A model generated the notes under the pieces. It was not told the origin of the DNA. It was given only the letters and a program-made list of their open reading frames with translations, and did no database searches. Positions 38,701 to 53,580 of a stretch of 64,000 bases of DNA are shown piece after piece (position 1 is the first letter of the stretch; the number at the start of each line of letters is the position of its first letter). The DNA is from Halictus rubicundus. Taxonomy: Eukaryota > Arthropoda > Insecta > Hymenoptera > Halictidae. The position numbers and the translations under genes were made by a program. The stretch is from NCBI RefSeq assembly GCF_050948215.1, contig NW_027488589.1, positions 496,001 to 560,000 on the forward strand. The letters run 5' to 3'.

Positions 38701-41700
38701 CTATCCTCTATCCTATCCTAGCATCTATCCTATCCTATCCTCTATCCTATCCTATCGTCTATCCTATCCTCTATCCTATCCTATCCTCTATCCTATCCTA
38801 TCGTCTATCCTATCCTCTATCCTATCCTATCTTCTATCCTATCCTATCCTCTATCCTATCCTCTATCCTATCCTATCCTCTATCCTATCCTATCCTCTAT
38901 CCTATCCTATCCCCTATCCTATCCTATCGTCTATCCTATCCTCTATCCTATCCTATCCTCTATTCTATCCTATCCTCTATCCTATCCTATCCTCTATCCT
39001 ATCCTATCCTCTATCCTATCCTATCCTCTATCCTATCCTATCCTCTATCATATCCTATCATCTATCCTCTATCGTATCCTATCCTCTATCCTATCCTATC
39101 GTCTATCCTATCCTCTATACTATCCTATCCTCTATCCGATCCTATCCTCTATCCTATCCTATCTTCTATCCTATCCTATCCTCTATCCTATCAAATCCCC
39201 TACCCTATCCTCTATCCTATCCTATCCTGTATCCTATCCAATCCTATATCCTATCCTATCATCTATCCTCTATCCTATCCAATCCTCTATCCTAGCCTAT
39301 CCTCTATCCTATCATATCCTCTATCCTATAATATCCTCTATCCTGTCCTATCCTCTATCCAATCCTCTATCCTATTCTATCCTCTATTCTATCCTGTCCT
39401 GTATCCTATCAAATCCCCTATCCTATCCTCTGTACTATCCTATCCTCTATCCTATCCTATCGTCTATCCTATCGTCTATCCTATCCTATCCTCTATCCTA
39501 TCCTATCGTCTATCCTATCCTCTATCCTATCCTTTATCCTATCCTATCCTCTATCCCATCCTATTCTCTATCCTATCCTATCTTCTATCCCATCCTATTC
39601 TCTATCCTATCCTATCTTCTATCCTATCCTATCCTCTATCCTATCAAATCCCCTATCCTATCCTCTATCCTATCCTATCCTCTATCCTATCCTCTATCCT
39701 ATCCTATCCTCTATCCTATCCTATCCCCTATCGTATCCTGTTCTCTATCCTATCCAATCCCCTATCCTATCCTCTATCCTATTCTATCGCCTAAGATATC
39801 GTATCCTCTATCCTATCCTGCCCTCTATCCTATACTATCCTCTATCCTATCCTATCCTCTATCCTATCCTCAATCCTATCCTTTCCTGTATCCTATCCAA
39901 TCCTCTATCCTATCCTATCCTCTATCCTATCCTGTCCTCTATCCTATCCTATCGTCTATCCTATCCTCTATCCTATCCTATCCTGTATCCTATCCAATGC
40001 TCTATCCTATCCTATCATCTATCCTCTATCCTATCCAATCCTCTATCCTATCCTATTCTCTATCCTATCCTATCCTCTATCCTATAATATCTACTATCCT
40101 ATCCTATCCTCTATCCTATCCTATCCTCTATCCTATCCTAGCATCTATCCTATCCTATCCTCTATCCTATAATATCTACTATCCTATCCTATCCTCTATC
40201 CTATCCTATCCTCTATCCTATCCTATCGTCTATCCTATCCTCTACCCTATACTATCCTCTATCCTATCCTATCCTCTATCCTATCCTATCGTCTATCCTC
40301 TCCTAGCCTCTATCCTATCCTATCCTGTATAGTATCCTATCCTCTATCCTATCCTATCCTATCTTCTATCCTACCCTATCATCTATCCAATCAAATCCCC
40401 TATCCTATCCTCTATCCTATCTTATCCTCTATCCTATCCTATCTTCTATCCTATCCTATCATCTATCCTCAATCCTATCCTTTCCTGTATCCTATCCAAT
40501 CCTCTATCCTATCCTATCCTCTATCCTATCCTGTCCTCTATCCTATGCTATCCTCTATCCTATCCTCAATCCTAACCTATTCTCTATCCTATCCTCTATC
40601 CTATCCTATCCTCTATCCTATCCTATCCTCTATCCTATCCTATCGTCTATCCTATCCTCTTTCCTATCCTATCCTCTATCCTATCAAATCCCCTATCCTA
40701 TCCTCTATCCTATCCTATCATCTATCATCAATCCTATCCTTTCCTGTATCCTATCCAATCGTCTATCCTATCCTATCCTCTATCCTATCCTATCCTATCC
40801 TCTATCCTATCCTATCCTCTATCCTATCCTATCCTCTATCCTATCCTATCCCCTATCCTATCCTATCGTCTATCCTATCCTCTATCCTATCCTATCCTCT
40901 ATCCTATCCTATCCTCTATCCTATCCTATCCTCTATCCTATCCTATCCTCTATCCTATCCTATCCTCTATCCTATCCTATCCTCTATCATATCCTATCAT
41001 CTATCCTCTATCCTATCCTATCCTCTATCCTATCCTATCGTCTATCCTATCCTCTATACTATCCTATCCTCTATCCTATCCTATCCTCTATCCTATCCTA
41101 TCTTCTATCCTATCCTATCCTCTATCCTATCCTCTATCCTATCCTATCCTCTATCCTATCAAATCCCCTACCCTATCCTCTATCCTATCCTATCCTGTAT
41201 CCTATCCAATCCTCTATCCTATCCTATCATCTATCCTCTATCCTATCCAATCCTCTATCCTAGCCTATCCTCTATCCTATCATATCCTCTATCCTATAAT
41301 ATCCTCTATCCTGTCCTATCCTCTATCCAATCCTCTATCCTATTCTATCCTCTATTCTATCCTGTCCTGTATCCTATCAAATCCCCTATCCTATCCTCTG
41401 TACTATCCTATCCTCTATCCTATCCTATCGTCTATCCTATCGTCTATCCTATCCTATCCTCTATCCTATCCTATCGTCTATCCTATCCTCTATCCTATCC
41501 TTTATCCTATCCTATCCTCTATCCCATCCTATTCTCTATCCTATCCTCAATCCTATCCTTTCCTGTATCCTATCCAATCCTCTATCCTATCCTATCCTCT
41601 ATCCTATCCTGTCCTCTATCCTATCCTATCGTCTATCCTATCCTCTATCCTATCCTATCCTGTATCCTATCCAATGCTCTATCCTATCCTATCATCTATC

Positions 41701-44700
41701 CTCTATCCTATCCAATCCTCTATCCTATCCTATCCTCTATCCTATCCTATCCTCTATCCTATAATATCTACTATCCTATCCTATCCTCTATCCTATCCTA
41801 TCCTCTATCCTATCCTAGCATCTATCCTATCCTATCCTCTATCCTATAATATCTACTATCCTATCCTATCCTCTATCCTATCCTATCCTCTATCCTATCC
41901 TATCGTCTATCCTATCCTCTACCCTATACTATCCTCTATCCTATCCTATCCTCTATCCTATCCTATCGTCTATCCTCTCCTAGCCTCTATCCTATCCTAT
42001 CCTCTATCCTATCCCATCTTCTATCCTATCCTATCCTCTATCCTATCAAATCCCCTATCCTATCCTCTGTCCTATCCTATCCTCTATCCTATCCTACCCT
42101 CTATCCTATCAAATCCCCTATCCTATCCTCTATCCTATCCTATCCTCTATCCTATCCTATCCTCTATCCTATCCTATCCTCTATCCTATCCTATCATCTA
42201 TCCTATCCTCTATCCTATCCTATGCTCTATCCTATCCTATCCCCTATCATATCCTATCCTCTATCCTATCCTATTCTCTATCCTATCCTATCCTCTATCC
42301 TATCCTCTATCCTATCCTCTATCCTATCTTCTATCCTATCCTATCCTCTATTCTATCCTATCGTCTATCCTATCCTCTATCCTATCCTATCCTCTATCCT
42401 ATCCTATCCTCTATCCTATCCTATCCTCTATCCTATCCTATCCTCTATCCTATCCTATCCTCTATCCTATCCTATCCTCTGTCCTATCCTGTATCCCATC
42501 AAATCCCCTATCCTATCCTCTATCCTATCCTATCCTCTATCCTATCCTATCCTCTATCCTATCCTAGCATCTATCCTATCCTATCCTCTATCCTATCCTA
42601 TCGTCTATCCTATCCTCTACCCTATACTATCCTCTATCCTATCCTATCCTCTATCCTATCCTATCGTCTATCCTCTCCTAGCCTCTATCCTATCCTATCC
42701 TCTATCCTATCCCATCTTCTATCCTATCCTATCCTCTATCCTATCAAATCCCCTATCCTATCCTCTGTCCTATCCTATCCTCTATCCTATCCTACCCTCT
42801 ATCCTATCAAATCCCCTATCCTATCCTCTATCCTATCCTATCCTCTATCCTATCCTATCCTCTATCCTATCCTATCATCTATCCTATCCTCTATCCTATC
42901 CTATGCTCTATCCTATCCTATCCCCTATCATATCCTATCCTCTATCCTATCCTATTCTCTATCCTATCCTATCCTCTATCCTATCCTCTATCCTATCCTC
43001 TATCCTATCTTCTATCCTATCCTATCCTCTATTCTATCCTATCGTCTATCCTATCCTCTATCCTATCCTATCCTCTATCCTATCCTATCCTCTATCCTAT
43101 CCTATCCTCTATCCTATCCTATCCTCTATCCTATCCTATCCTCTATCCTATCCTATCCTCTGTCCTATCCTGTATCCTATCAAATCCCCTATCCTATCCT
43201 CTATCCTATCCTATCGTCTATCCTAACCTCTATCCAATCCTATGCTCTATCCTATCCTATCCCCTATCATATCCTATCCTCTATTCTATCCTATTCTCTA
43301 TCCTATCCTATCCTCTATCATATCCTCTATCCTATCCTCTATCCTATCCTCTATCCTATCCTCTATCCTATCCTATCCTCTATTCTATCCTATCGTCTAT
43401 CCTATCCTCTATCCTATCCTATCCTCTATCCTATCCTATCCTCTATCCTATCCTATCCTCTATCCTATCCTAGCATCTATCCTATCCTATCCTCTATCCT
43501 ATCCTATCGTCTATCCTATCCTCTATCCTATCCTATCCTCTATCCTATCCTATCGTCTATCCTATCCTCTATCCTATCCTATCCTCTATCCTATCCTATC
43601 CTCTATCCTATCCTATCGTCTATCCTCTCCTAGCCTCTATCCTATCCTATCCTCTATAGTATCCTATCCTCTATCCTATTCTATCCTATCTTCTATCCTA
43701 CCCTATCATCTATCCAATCAAATCCCCTATCCTATCCTCTATCCTATCTTATCCTCTATCCTATCCTATCTTCTATCCTATCCTATCATCTATCCTCAAT
43801 CCTATCCTTTCCTGTATAATATCCAATCCTCTATCCTATCCTATCATCTATCATCAATCCTATCCTTTCCTGTATCCTATCCAATCGTCTATCCTATCCT
43901 ATCCTCTATCCTATCCTATCCTATCCTCTATCCTATCCTATCCTCTATCCTATCCTATCCTCTATCCTATCCTATCCCCTATCCTATCCTATCGTCTATC
44001 CTATCCTCTATCCTATCCTATCCTCTATCCTATCCTATCCTCTATCCTATCCTATCCTCTATCCTATCCTATCCTCTATCCTATCCTATCCTCTATCCTA
44101 TCCTATCCTCTATCCTATCCTATCCTCTATCCTATCCTATCCTCTATCCTATCCTGTATCCTATCAAATCCCCTATCCTATCCTCTATCCTATCCTATCG
44201 TCTATCCTATCCTCTATCCAATCCTATGCTCTATCCTATCCTATCCCCTATCATATCCTATCCTCTATCCTATCCTATTCTCTATCCTATCCTATCCTCT
44301 ATCATATCCTCTATCCTATCCTCTATCCTATCCTCTATCCTATCCTCTATCCTATCCTATCCTCTATTATATCCTATCGTCTATCCTATCCTCTATCCTA
44401 TCCTATCCTCTATCCTATCCTATCCTCTATCCTATCCTATCCTCTATCCTATCCTATCCTCTATCCTATCCTAGCATCTATCCTATTCTATCCTCTATCC
44501 TATCCTATCGTCTATCCTATCCTCTATCCTATCCTATCCTCTATCCTATCCTATCGTCTATCCTATCCTCTATCCTATCCTATCCTCTATCCTATCCTAT
44601 CCTCTATCCTATCCTAGCATCTATCCTATCCTATCCTCTATCCTATCCTATCGTCTATTATATCCTCTATCCTATCCTATCCTCTATCCTATCCTATCGT

Positions 44701-47700
44701 CTATCCTATCCTCTATCCTATCCTATCCTCTATCCTATCCTATCCTCTATCCTATCCTATCGTCTATCCTCTCCTAGCCTCTATCCTATCCTATCCTCTA
44801 TAGTATCCTATCCTCTATCCTATTCTATCCTATCTTATATCCTACCCTATCATCTATCCATTCAAATCCCCTATCCTATCCTCTATCCTATCTTATCCTC
44901 TATCCTATCCTATCTTCTATCCTATCCTATCATCTATCCTCAATCCTATCCTTTCCTGTATAATATCCAATCCTCTATCCTATCCTATCATCTATCATCA
45001 ATCCTATCCTTTCCTGTATCCTATCCAATCGTCTATCCTATCCTATCCTCTATCCTATCCTATCCTATCCTCTATCCTATCCTATCCTCTATCCTATCCT
45101 ATCCTCTATCCTATCCTATCCTCTATCCTATCCTATCCTCTATCATATCCTATCATCTATCCTCTATCGTATCCTATCCTCTATCCTATCCTATCGTCTA
45201 TCCTATCCTCTATACTATCCTATCCTCTATCCGATCCTATCCTCTATCCTATCCTATCTTCTATCCTATCCTATCCTCTATCCTATCAAATCCCCTACCC
45301 TATCCTCTATCCTATCCTATCCTGTATCCTATCCAATCCTCTATCCTATCCTACCATCTATCCTCTATCCTATCCAATCCTCTATCCTAGCCTATCCTCT
45401 ATCCTATCCTATCCTAACCTCTATCCTATCCTCTATCCTATCCTATTTTCTATCCTATCCTATCTTCTATCCTATCATATCCTCTATACTATAATATCCT
45501 CTATCCTATCCTATCCTCTATCCAATCCTCTATCCTATTCTATCCTCTATTCTATCCTGTCCTCTATCCTATCCTATCCTCTATCCTATCCTATCGTCTA
45601 TCCTATCCTCTATCCTATCCTATCATCTATCCTCTATCCTATCCAATCCTCTATCCTATCCTATCCTCTATCCTATCCTATCCTCTATCCTATAATATCT
45701 ACTATCCTATCCTATCCTCCATCCTATCCTATCCTCTATCCTATCCTATCGTCTATCCTCTCCTAGCCTCCATCCTATCCTATCCTCTATAGTATCCTAT
45801 CCTCTATCCTATCCTATCCTATCTTCTATCCTACCCTATCATCTATCCAATCAAATCCCCTATCCTATCCTCTATCCTATCTTATCCTCTATCCTATCCT
45901 ATCTTCTATCCTATCCTATCATCTATCCTCAATCCTATCCTTTCCTGTATCCTATCCAATCCTCTATCATATCCTATCCTCTATCCTATCCTGTCCTCTA
46001 TCCTATGCTATCTTCTATCCTATCCTCAATCCTAACCTATTCTCTATCCTATCCTCTATCCTATCCTATCCTCTATCCTATCCTATCGTCTATCCTATCC
46101 TCTTTCCTATCCTATCCTCTATCCTATCAAATCCCCTATCCTATCCTCTATCCTATCCTATCATCTATCATCAATCCTATCCTATCCTCTATCCTATCCT
46201 ATCCTCTATCCTATCCTATCCTCTATCCTATCCTATCCCCTATCCTATCCTATCGTCTATCCTATCCTCTATCCTAGCCTATCCTCTATCCTATCCTATC
46301 CTAACCTCTATCCTATCCTCTATCCTATCCTACTTTCTATCCCATCCTATCTTCTATCCTATCATATCCTCTATCCTATAATATCCTCTATCCTATCCTA
46401 TCCTCTATCCAATCCTCTATCCTATCCTATCCCCTATCCTATCCTATCGTCTATCCTATCCTCTATCCTATCCTATCCTCTATCCTCTCCTATCCTCTAT
46501 CCTATCCTATCCTCTATCCTATCCTATCCTCTATCCTATCCTATCCTCTATCATATCCTATCATCTATCCTCTATCGTATCCTATCCTCTATCCTATCCT
46601 ATCGTCTATCCTACCCTCTATACTATCCTATCCTCTATCCGATCCTATCCTCTATCCTATCCTATCTTCTATCCTATCCTATCCTCTATCCTATCAAATC
46701 CCCTACCCTATCCTCTATCCTATCCTATCCTGTATCCTATCCAATCCTCTATCCTATCCTATCATCTATCCTCTATCCTATCCAATCCTCTATCCTAGCC
46801 TATCCTCTATCCTATCATATCCTCTATCCTATAATATCCTCTATCCTATCCTATCCTCTATCCAATCCGCTATCCTATTCTATCCTCTATTCTATCCTGT
46901 CCTCTATAGTATCCTATCCTCTATCCTATTCTATCCTATCTTCTATCCTACCCTATCATCTATCCAATCAAATCCCCTATCCTATCCTCTATCCTATCTT
47001 ATCCTCTATCCTTTCCTATCTTCTATCCTATCCTATCATCTATCCTCAATCCTATCCTTTCCTGTATAATATCCAATCCTCTATCCTATCCTATCATCTA
47101 TCATCAATCCTATCCTTTCCTGTATCCTATCCAATCGTCTATCCTATCCTATCCTCTATCCTATCCTATCCTATCCTCTATCCTATCCTATCCTCTATCC
47201 TATCCTATCCTCTATCCTATCCTATCCCCTATCCTATCCTATCGTCTATCCTATCCTCTATCCTATCCTATCCTCTATCCTATCCTATCCTCTATCCTAT
47301 TCTATCCTATCTTCTATCCTACCCTATCATCTATCCAATCAAATCCCCTATCCTATCCTCTATCCTATCTTATCCTCTATCCTATCCTATCTTCTATCCT
47401 ATCCTATCATCTATCCTCAATCCTATCCTTTCCTGTATAATATCCAATCCTCTATCCTATCCTATCATCTATCATCAATCCTATCCTTTCCTGTATCCTA
47501 TCCAATCGTCTATCCTATCCTATCCTCTATCCTATCCTATCCTATCCTCTATCCTATCCTATCCTCTATCCTATCCTATCCTCTATCCTATCCTATCCTC
47601 TATCCTATCCTATCCCCTTTCCTATCCTATCCTCTATCCTATCCTATCCTCTATAGTATCCTATCCTCTATCCTATCCTATCCTACCTTCTATCCTACCC

Positions 47701-50700
47701 TATCATCTATCCAATCAAATCCCCTATCCTATCCTCTATCCTATCTTATCCTCTATCCTATCCTATCTTCTATCCTATCCTATCATCTATCCTCAATCCT
47801 ATCCTTTCCTGTATCCTATCCAATCCTCTATCCTATCCTATCCTCTATCCTATCCTGTCCTCTATCCTATGCTATCCTCTATCCTATCCTCAATCCTAAC
47901 CTATTCTCTATCCTATCCTCTATCCTATCCTATCCTCTATCCTATCCTATCGTCTATCCTATCCTCTTTCCTATCCTATCCTCTATCCTATCAAATCCCC
48001 TATCCTATCCTCTATCCTATCCTATCATCTATCATCAATCCTATCCTTTCCTGTATCCTATCCTATCCTCTATCCTATCCTATCCTCTATCCTATCCTAT
48101 CCTCTATCCTATCCTATCATCTATCATCAATCCTATCCTTTCCTGTATCCTATCCTATCCTCTATCCTATCCTATCCTCTATCCTATCCTATCCTCTATC
48201 CTATCCTATCCTATCCTCTATCCTATCCTATCCTCTATCCTATCCTATCCTCTATCCTATCCTATCCCCTATCCTATCCTATCGTCTATCCTATCCTCTA
48301 TCCTAGCCTATCCTCTATCCTATCCTATCCTAACCTCTATCCTATCCTCTATCCTATCCTACTTTCTATCCCATCCTATCTTCTATCCTATCATATCCTC
48401 TATCCTATAATATCCTCTATCCTATCCTATCCTCTATCCAATCCTCTATCCTATCCTATCCCCTATCCTATCCTATCGTCTATCCTATCCTCTATCCTAT
48501 CCTATCCTCTATCCTATCCTATCCTCTATCCTATCCTATCCTCTATCCTATCCTATCCTCTATCATATCCTATCATCTATCCTCTATCGTATCCTATCCT
48601 CTATCCTATCCTATCGTCTATCCTACCCTCTATACTATCCTATCCTCTATCCGATCCTATCCTCTATCCTATCCTATCTTCTATCCTATCCTATCCTCTA
48701 TCCTATCAAATCCCCTACCCTATCCTCTATCCTATCCTATCCTGTATCCTATCCAATCCTCTATCCTATCCTATCATCTATCCTCTATCCTATCCAATCC
48801 TCTATCCTAGCCTATCCTCTATCCTATCATATCCTCTATCCTATAATATCCTCTATCCTATCCTATCCTCTATCCAATCCTCTATCCTATTCTATCCTCT
48901 ATTCTATCCTGTCCTCTATCCTATCCTATCCTCTATCATATCCTATCATCTATCCTCTATCGTATCCTATCCTCTATCCTATCCTATCGTCTATCCTATC
49001 CTCTATCCTATCCTATCCTCTATCCTATCCTATCGTCTATCCTATCCTCTATCCTATCCTATCCTCTATCCTATCCTATCCTCTATCCTATCCTATCGTC
49101 TATCCTCTCCTAGCCTCTATCCTATCCTATCCTCTATAGTATCCTATCCTCTATCCTATTCTATCCTATCTTCTATCCTACCCTATCATCTATCCAATCA
49201 AACCCCCTATCCTATCCTCTATCCTATCTTATCCTCTATCCTATCCTATCTTCTATCCTATCCTATCATCTATCCTCAATCCTATCCTTTCCTGTATCCT
49301 ATCCAATCGTCTATCCTATCCTATCCTCTATCCTATCCTATCCTATCCTCTATCCTATCCTATCCTCTATCCTATCCTATCCTCTATCCTATCCTATCCC
49401 CTATCCTATCCTATCGTCTATCCTATCCTCTATCCTATCCTATCCTCTATCCTATCCTATCCTCTATCCTATCCTATCCTCTATCCTATCCTATCCTCTA
49501 TCCTATCCTATCCTCTATCCTATCCTATCCTCTATCCTATCCTATCCTCTATCCTATCCTATCCTCTATCCTATCCTATCCTCTATCCTATCCTATCCTC
49601 TATCATATCCTATCATCTATCCTCTATCGTATCCTATCCTCTATCCTATCCTATCGTCTATCCTATCCTCTATACTATCCTATCCTCTATCCGATCCTAT
49701 CCTCTATCCTATCCTATCTTCTATCCTATCCTATCCTCTATCCTATCAAATCCCCTACCCTATCCTCTATCCTATCCTATCCTGTATCCTATCCAATCCT
49801 CTATCCTATCCTATCATCTATCCTCTATCCTATCCAATCCTCTATCCTATCCTATCCTAACCTCTATCCTATCCTCTATCCTATCCTATTTTCTATCCTA
49901 TCCTATCTTCTATCCTATCATATCCTCTATACTATAATATCCTCTATCCTATCCTATCCTCTATCCAATCCTCTATCCTATTCTATCCTCTATTCTATCC
50001 TGTCCTCTATCCTATCCTATCCTCTATCCTATCCTATCCTCTATCCTATCCTATCCTCTATCCTATCCTATCCTCTATCATATCCTATCATCTATCCTCT
50101 ATCGTATCCTATCCTCTATCCTATCCTATCGTCTATCCTATCCTCTATCCTATCCTATCATCTATCCTCTATCCTATCCAATCCTCTATCCTATCCTATC
50201 CTCTATCCTATCCTATCCTCTATCCTATAATATCTACTATCCTATCCTATCCTCTATCCTATCCTATCCTCTATCCTATCCTAGCATCTATCCTATCCTA
50301 TCCTCTATCCTATAATATCTACTATCCTATCCTATCCTGTATCCTATCCTATCCTCTATCCTATCCTATCGTCTATCCTATCCTCTATCCTATCCTATCC
50401 TCTATCCTATCCTATCCTCTATCCTATCCTATCGTCTATCCTCTCCTAGCCTCCATCCTATCCTATCCTCTATAGTATCCTATCCTCTATCCTATCCTAT
50501 CCTATCTTCTATCCTACCCTATCATCTATCCAATCAAATCCCCTATCCTATCCTCTATCCTATCTTATCCTCTATCCTATCCTATCTTCTATCCTATCCT
50601 ATCATCTATCCTCAATCCTATCCTTTCCTGTATACTATCCAATCCTCTATCCTATCCTATCCTCTATCCTATCCTGTCCTCTATCCTATGCTATCCTCTA

Positions 50701-53580
50701 TCCTATCCTCAATCCTAACCTATTCTCTATCCTATCCTCTATCCTATCCTATCCTCTATCCTATCCTATCGTCTATCCTATCCTCTTTCCTATCCTATCC
50801 TCTATCCTATCAAATCCCCTATCCTATCCTCTATCCTATCCTATCATCTATCATCAATCCTATCCTTTCCTGTATCCTATCCAATCGTCTATCCTATCCT
50901 ATCCTCTATCCTATCCTATCCTATCCTCTATCCTATATTATCCTCTATCCTATCCTATCCTCTATCCTATCCTATCCCCTATCCTATCCTATCGTCTATC
51001 CTATCCTCTATCCTAGCCTATCCTCTATCCTATCCTATCCTAACCTCTATCCTATCCTCTATCCTATCCTACTTTCTATCCCATCCTATCTTCTATCCTA
51101 TCATATCCTCTATCCTATAATATCCTCTATCCTATCCTATCCTCTATCCAATCCTCTATCCTATCCTATCCCCTATCCTATCCTATCGTCTATCCTATCC
51201 TCTATCCTATCCTATCCTCTATCCTATCCTATCCTCTATCCTATCCTATCCTCTATCCTATCCTATCCTCTATCCTATCCTATCCTCTATCCTATCCTAT
51301 CCTATCCTCTATCCTATCCTATCCTCTATCCTATCCTATCCTCTATCCTATCCTATCCTCTATCCTATCCTATCCTCTATCATATCCTATCATCTATCCT
51401 CTATCGTATCCTATCCTCTATCCTATCCTATCGTCTATCCTACTCTCTATACTATCCTATCCTCTATCCGATCCTATCCTCTATCCTATCCTATCTTCTA
51501 TCCTATCCTATCCTCTATCCTATCAAATCCCCTACCCTATCCTCTATCCTATCCTATCCTGTATCCTATCCAATCCTCTATCCTATCCTATCATCTATCC
51601 TCTATCCTATCCAATCCTCTATCCTAGCCTATCCTCTATCCTATCATATCCTCTATCCTATAATATCCTCTATCCTATCCTATCCTCTATCCAATCCTCT
51701 ATCCTATTCTATCCTCTATTCTATCCTGTCCTCTATCCCACCCTATCCTCTATCCTATCCTATCATCTATCCTCTATCCTATCCTATCCTCTATCCTATC
51801 AAATCCCCTATCCTATCCTCTATCCTATCCTATCCTCTACCCTATCCTATCGTCTATCCTATCCTCTTTCCTATCCTATCCTCTATCCTATCCTCTATCC
51901 TATCCTATGCTCTATCCTATCCTATCCTCTATCCTATCAAATCCCCTATCCTATCCTCTATCCTATCCTATCCTCTACCCTATCCTATCGTCTATCCTAT
52001 CCTCTTTCCTATCCTATCCTCTATCCTATCCTCTATCCTATCCTATGCTCTATCCTATCCTATCCCCTATCATATCCTATCCTCTATCCTATCCTATTCT
52101 CTATCCTATCCTATCCTCTATCCTATCCTCTATCCTATCCTCTATCCTATCCTCTATCCTATCCTATGCTCTATTCTATCCTATCGTCTATCCTATCCAC
52201 TATCCTATCCTATCCTATCCTCTATCCTATCCTATCCTCTATCCTATCCTCTCCTCTATCCTATCCTATCCTCTATCCTATCCTATCCTCTATCCTATCC
52301 TATCCTATCCTCTATCCTATCCTATCTTCTATCCTATCCTATCCTCTATCCTATCATATCCTCTATCCTATAATATCCTCTATCCTATCCTATCCTCTAT
52401 TCTATCCTATCGTCTATCCTATCCTCTATCCTATCCTATCCTCTATCCTATCCTATCGTCTACCCTATCCTCTATCCTATCCTATCCTCTATCCTATCCT
52501 ATCCTCTATCCTATCCTGTATCCTATCAAATCCCCTATCCTATCCTCTATCCTATCCTATCGTCTATCCTATCCTATCCTCTATCCTATCCTATCCTCTA
52601 TCCTATCCCCTATCCTATCCTATCGTCTATCCTATCCTCTATCCTATCCTATCCTCTATCCTATCCTATCCTCTATCCTATCCTATCCTCTATCCTATCC
52701 TATCCTCTATCCTATCCTATCCTCTATCCTATCCTATCCTATCCTCTATCCTATCCTATCCTCTATCCTATCCTATCCTCTATCCTATCCTATCCTCTAT
52801 CCTATCCTATCCTCTATCATATCCTATCATCTATCCTCTATCGTATCCTATCCTCTATCCTATCCTATCGTCTATCCTACTCTCTATACTATCCTATCCT
52901 CTATCCGATCCTATCCTCTATCCTATCCTATCTTCTATCCTATCCTATCCTCTATCCTATCAAATCCCCTACCCTATCCTCTATCCTATCCTATCCTGTA
53001 TCCTATCCAATCCTCTATCCTATCCTATCATCTATCCTCTATCCTATCCAATCCTCTATCCTAGCCTATCCTCTATCCTATCATATCCCCTATCCTATAA
53101 TATCCTCTATCCTATCCTATCCTCTATCCAATCCTCTATCCTATTCTATCCTCTATTCTATCCTGTCCTCTATCCCACCCTATCCTCTATCCTATCCTAT
53201 CATCTATCCTCTATCCTATCCAATCCTCTATCCTATCCTATCCTCTATCCTATCCTATCCTCTATCCTATAATATCTACTATCCTATCCTATCCTCTATC
53301 CTATCCTATCCTCTATCCTATCCTAGCATCTATCCTATCCTATCCTCTATCCTATAATATCTACTATCCTATCCTATCCAGTATCCTATCCTATCCTCTA
53401 TCCTATCCTATCGTCTATCCTATCCTCTATCGTATCCTATCCTCTATCCTATCCTATCCTCTATCCTATCCTATCGTCTATCCTCTCCTAGCCTCCATCC
53501 TATCCTATCCTCTATAGTATCCTATCCTCTATCCTATCCTATCCTATCTTCTATCCTACCCTATCATCTATCCAATCAAA
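29760..53580 (+). repeat. Satellite block C (variant set partly shared with block A)
   Basis: Same basic 5n+2 units, with another set of recurrent modules: CTCCTAGCC, CCTCAATCCTAACC, ATGCTATCC, TAATATCTACTATCC, CTAAGATATCGTATCC, CCTAGCATC and CTATAGTATCC. It also reuses block A modules, such as CTGTCCTGTATCC followed by CAAATCCCC and CTGTACTATCC (near 39.4 and 41.4 kb). It holds the longest plus-strand frame of the window (35810-39295), which is all satellite peptide and not a gene. No other content is visible. The left boundary is placed where block B markers stop and CCTGTATCC variants begin. Confidence 0.88.
41900..43190 (+). repeat. Tandem duplication of ~0.68-0.70 kb
   Basis: ATGCTCTATCC followed by CCCCTATCATATCC occurs at 42222 and 42903 (681 bp apart). 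The upstream ACCCTATACTATCC marker occurs at 41921 and 42619 (698 bp apart). The 17-bp difference is one satellite unit missing from the second copy. Both copies share CCCATCTTC, CTACCCTC, CATCTTCTATCC and CTGTCCTATCCTG modules in order. Confidence 0.8.

Noticed and set aside
35810..39295. 1161-codon plus-strand reading frame, and many similar ones across the satellite
   Set aside because: The translation is only the 17-residue satellite peptide in slipped forms. The repeat has no stop codon in any plus frame, and starts arise from a chance ATGC variant. No domain, no splice structure and no codon bias different from the repeat is seen.
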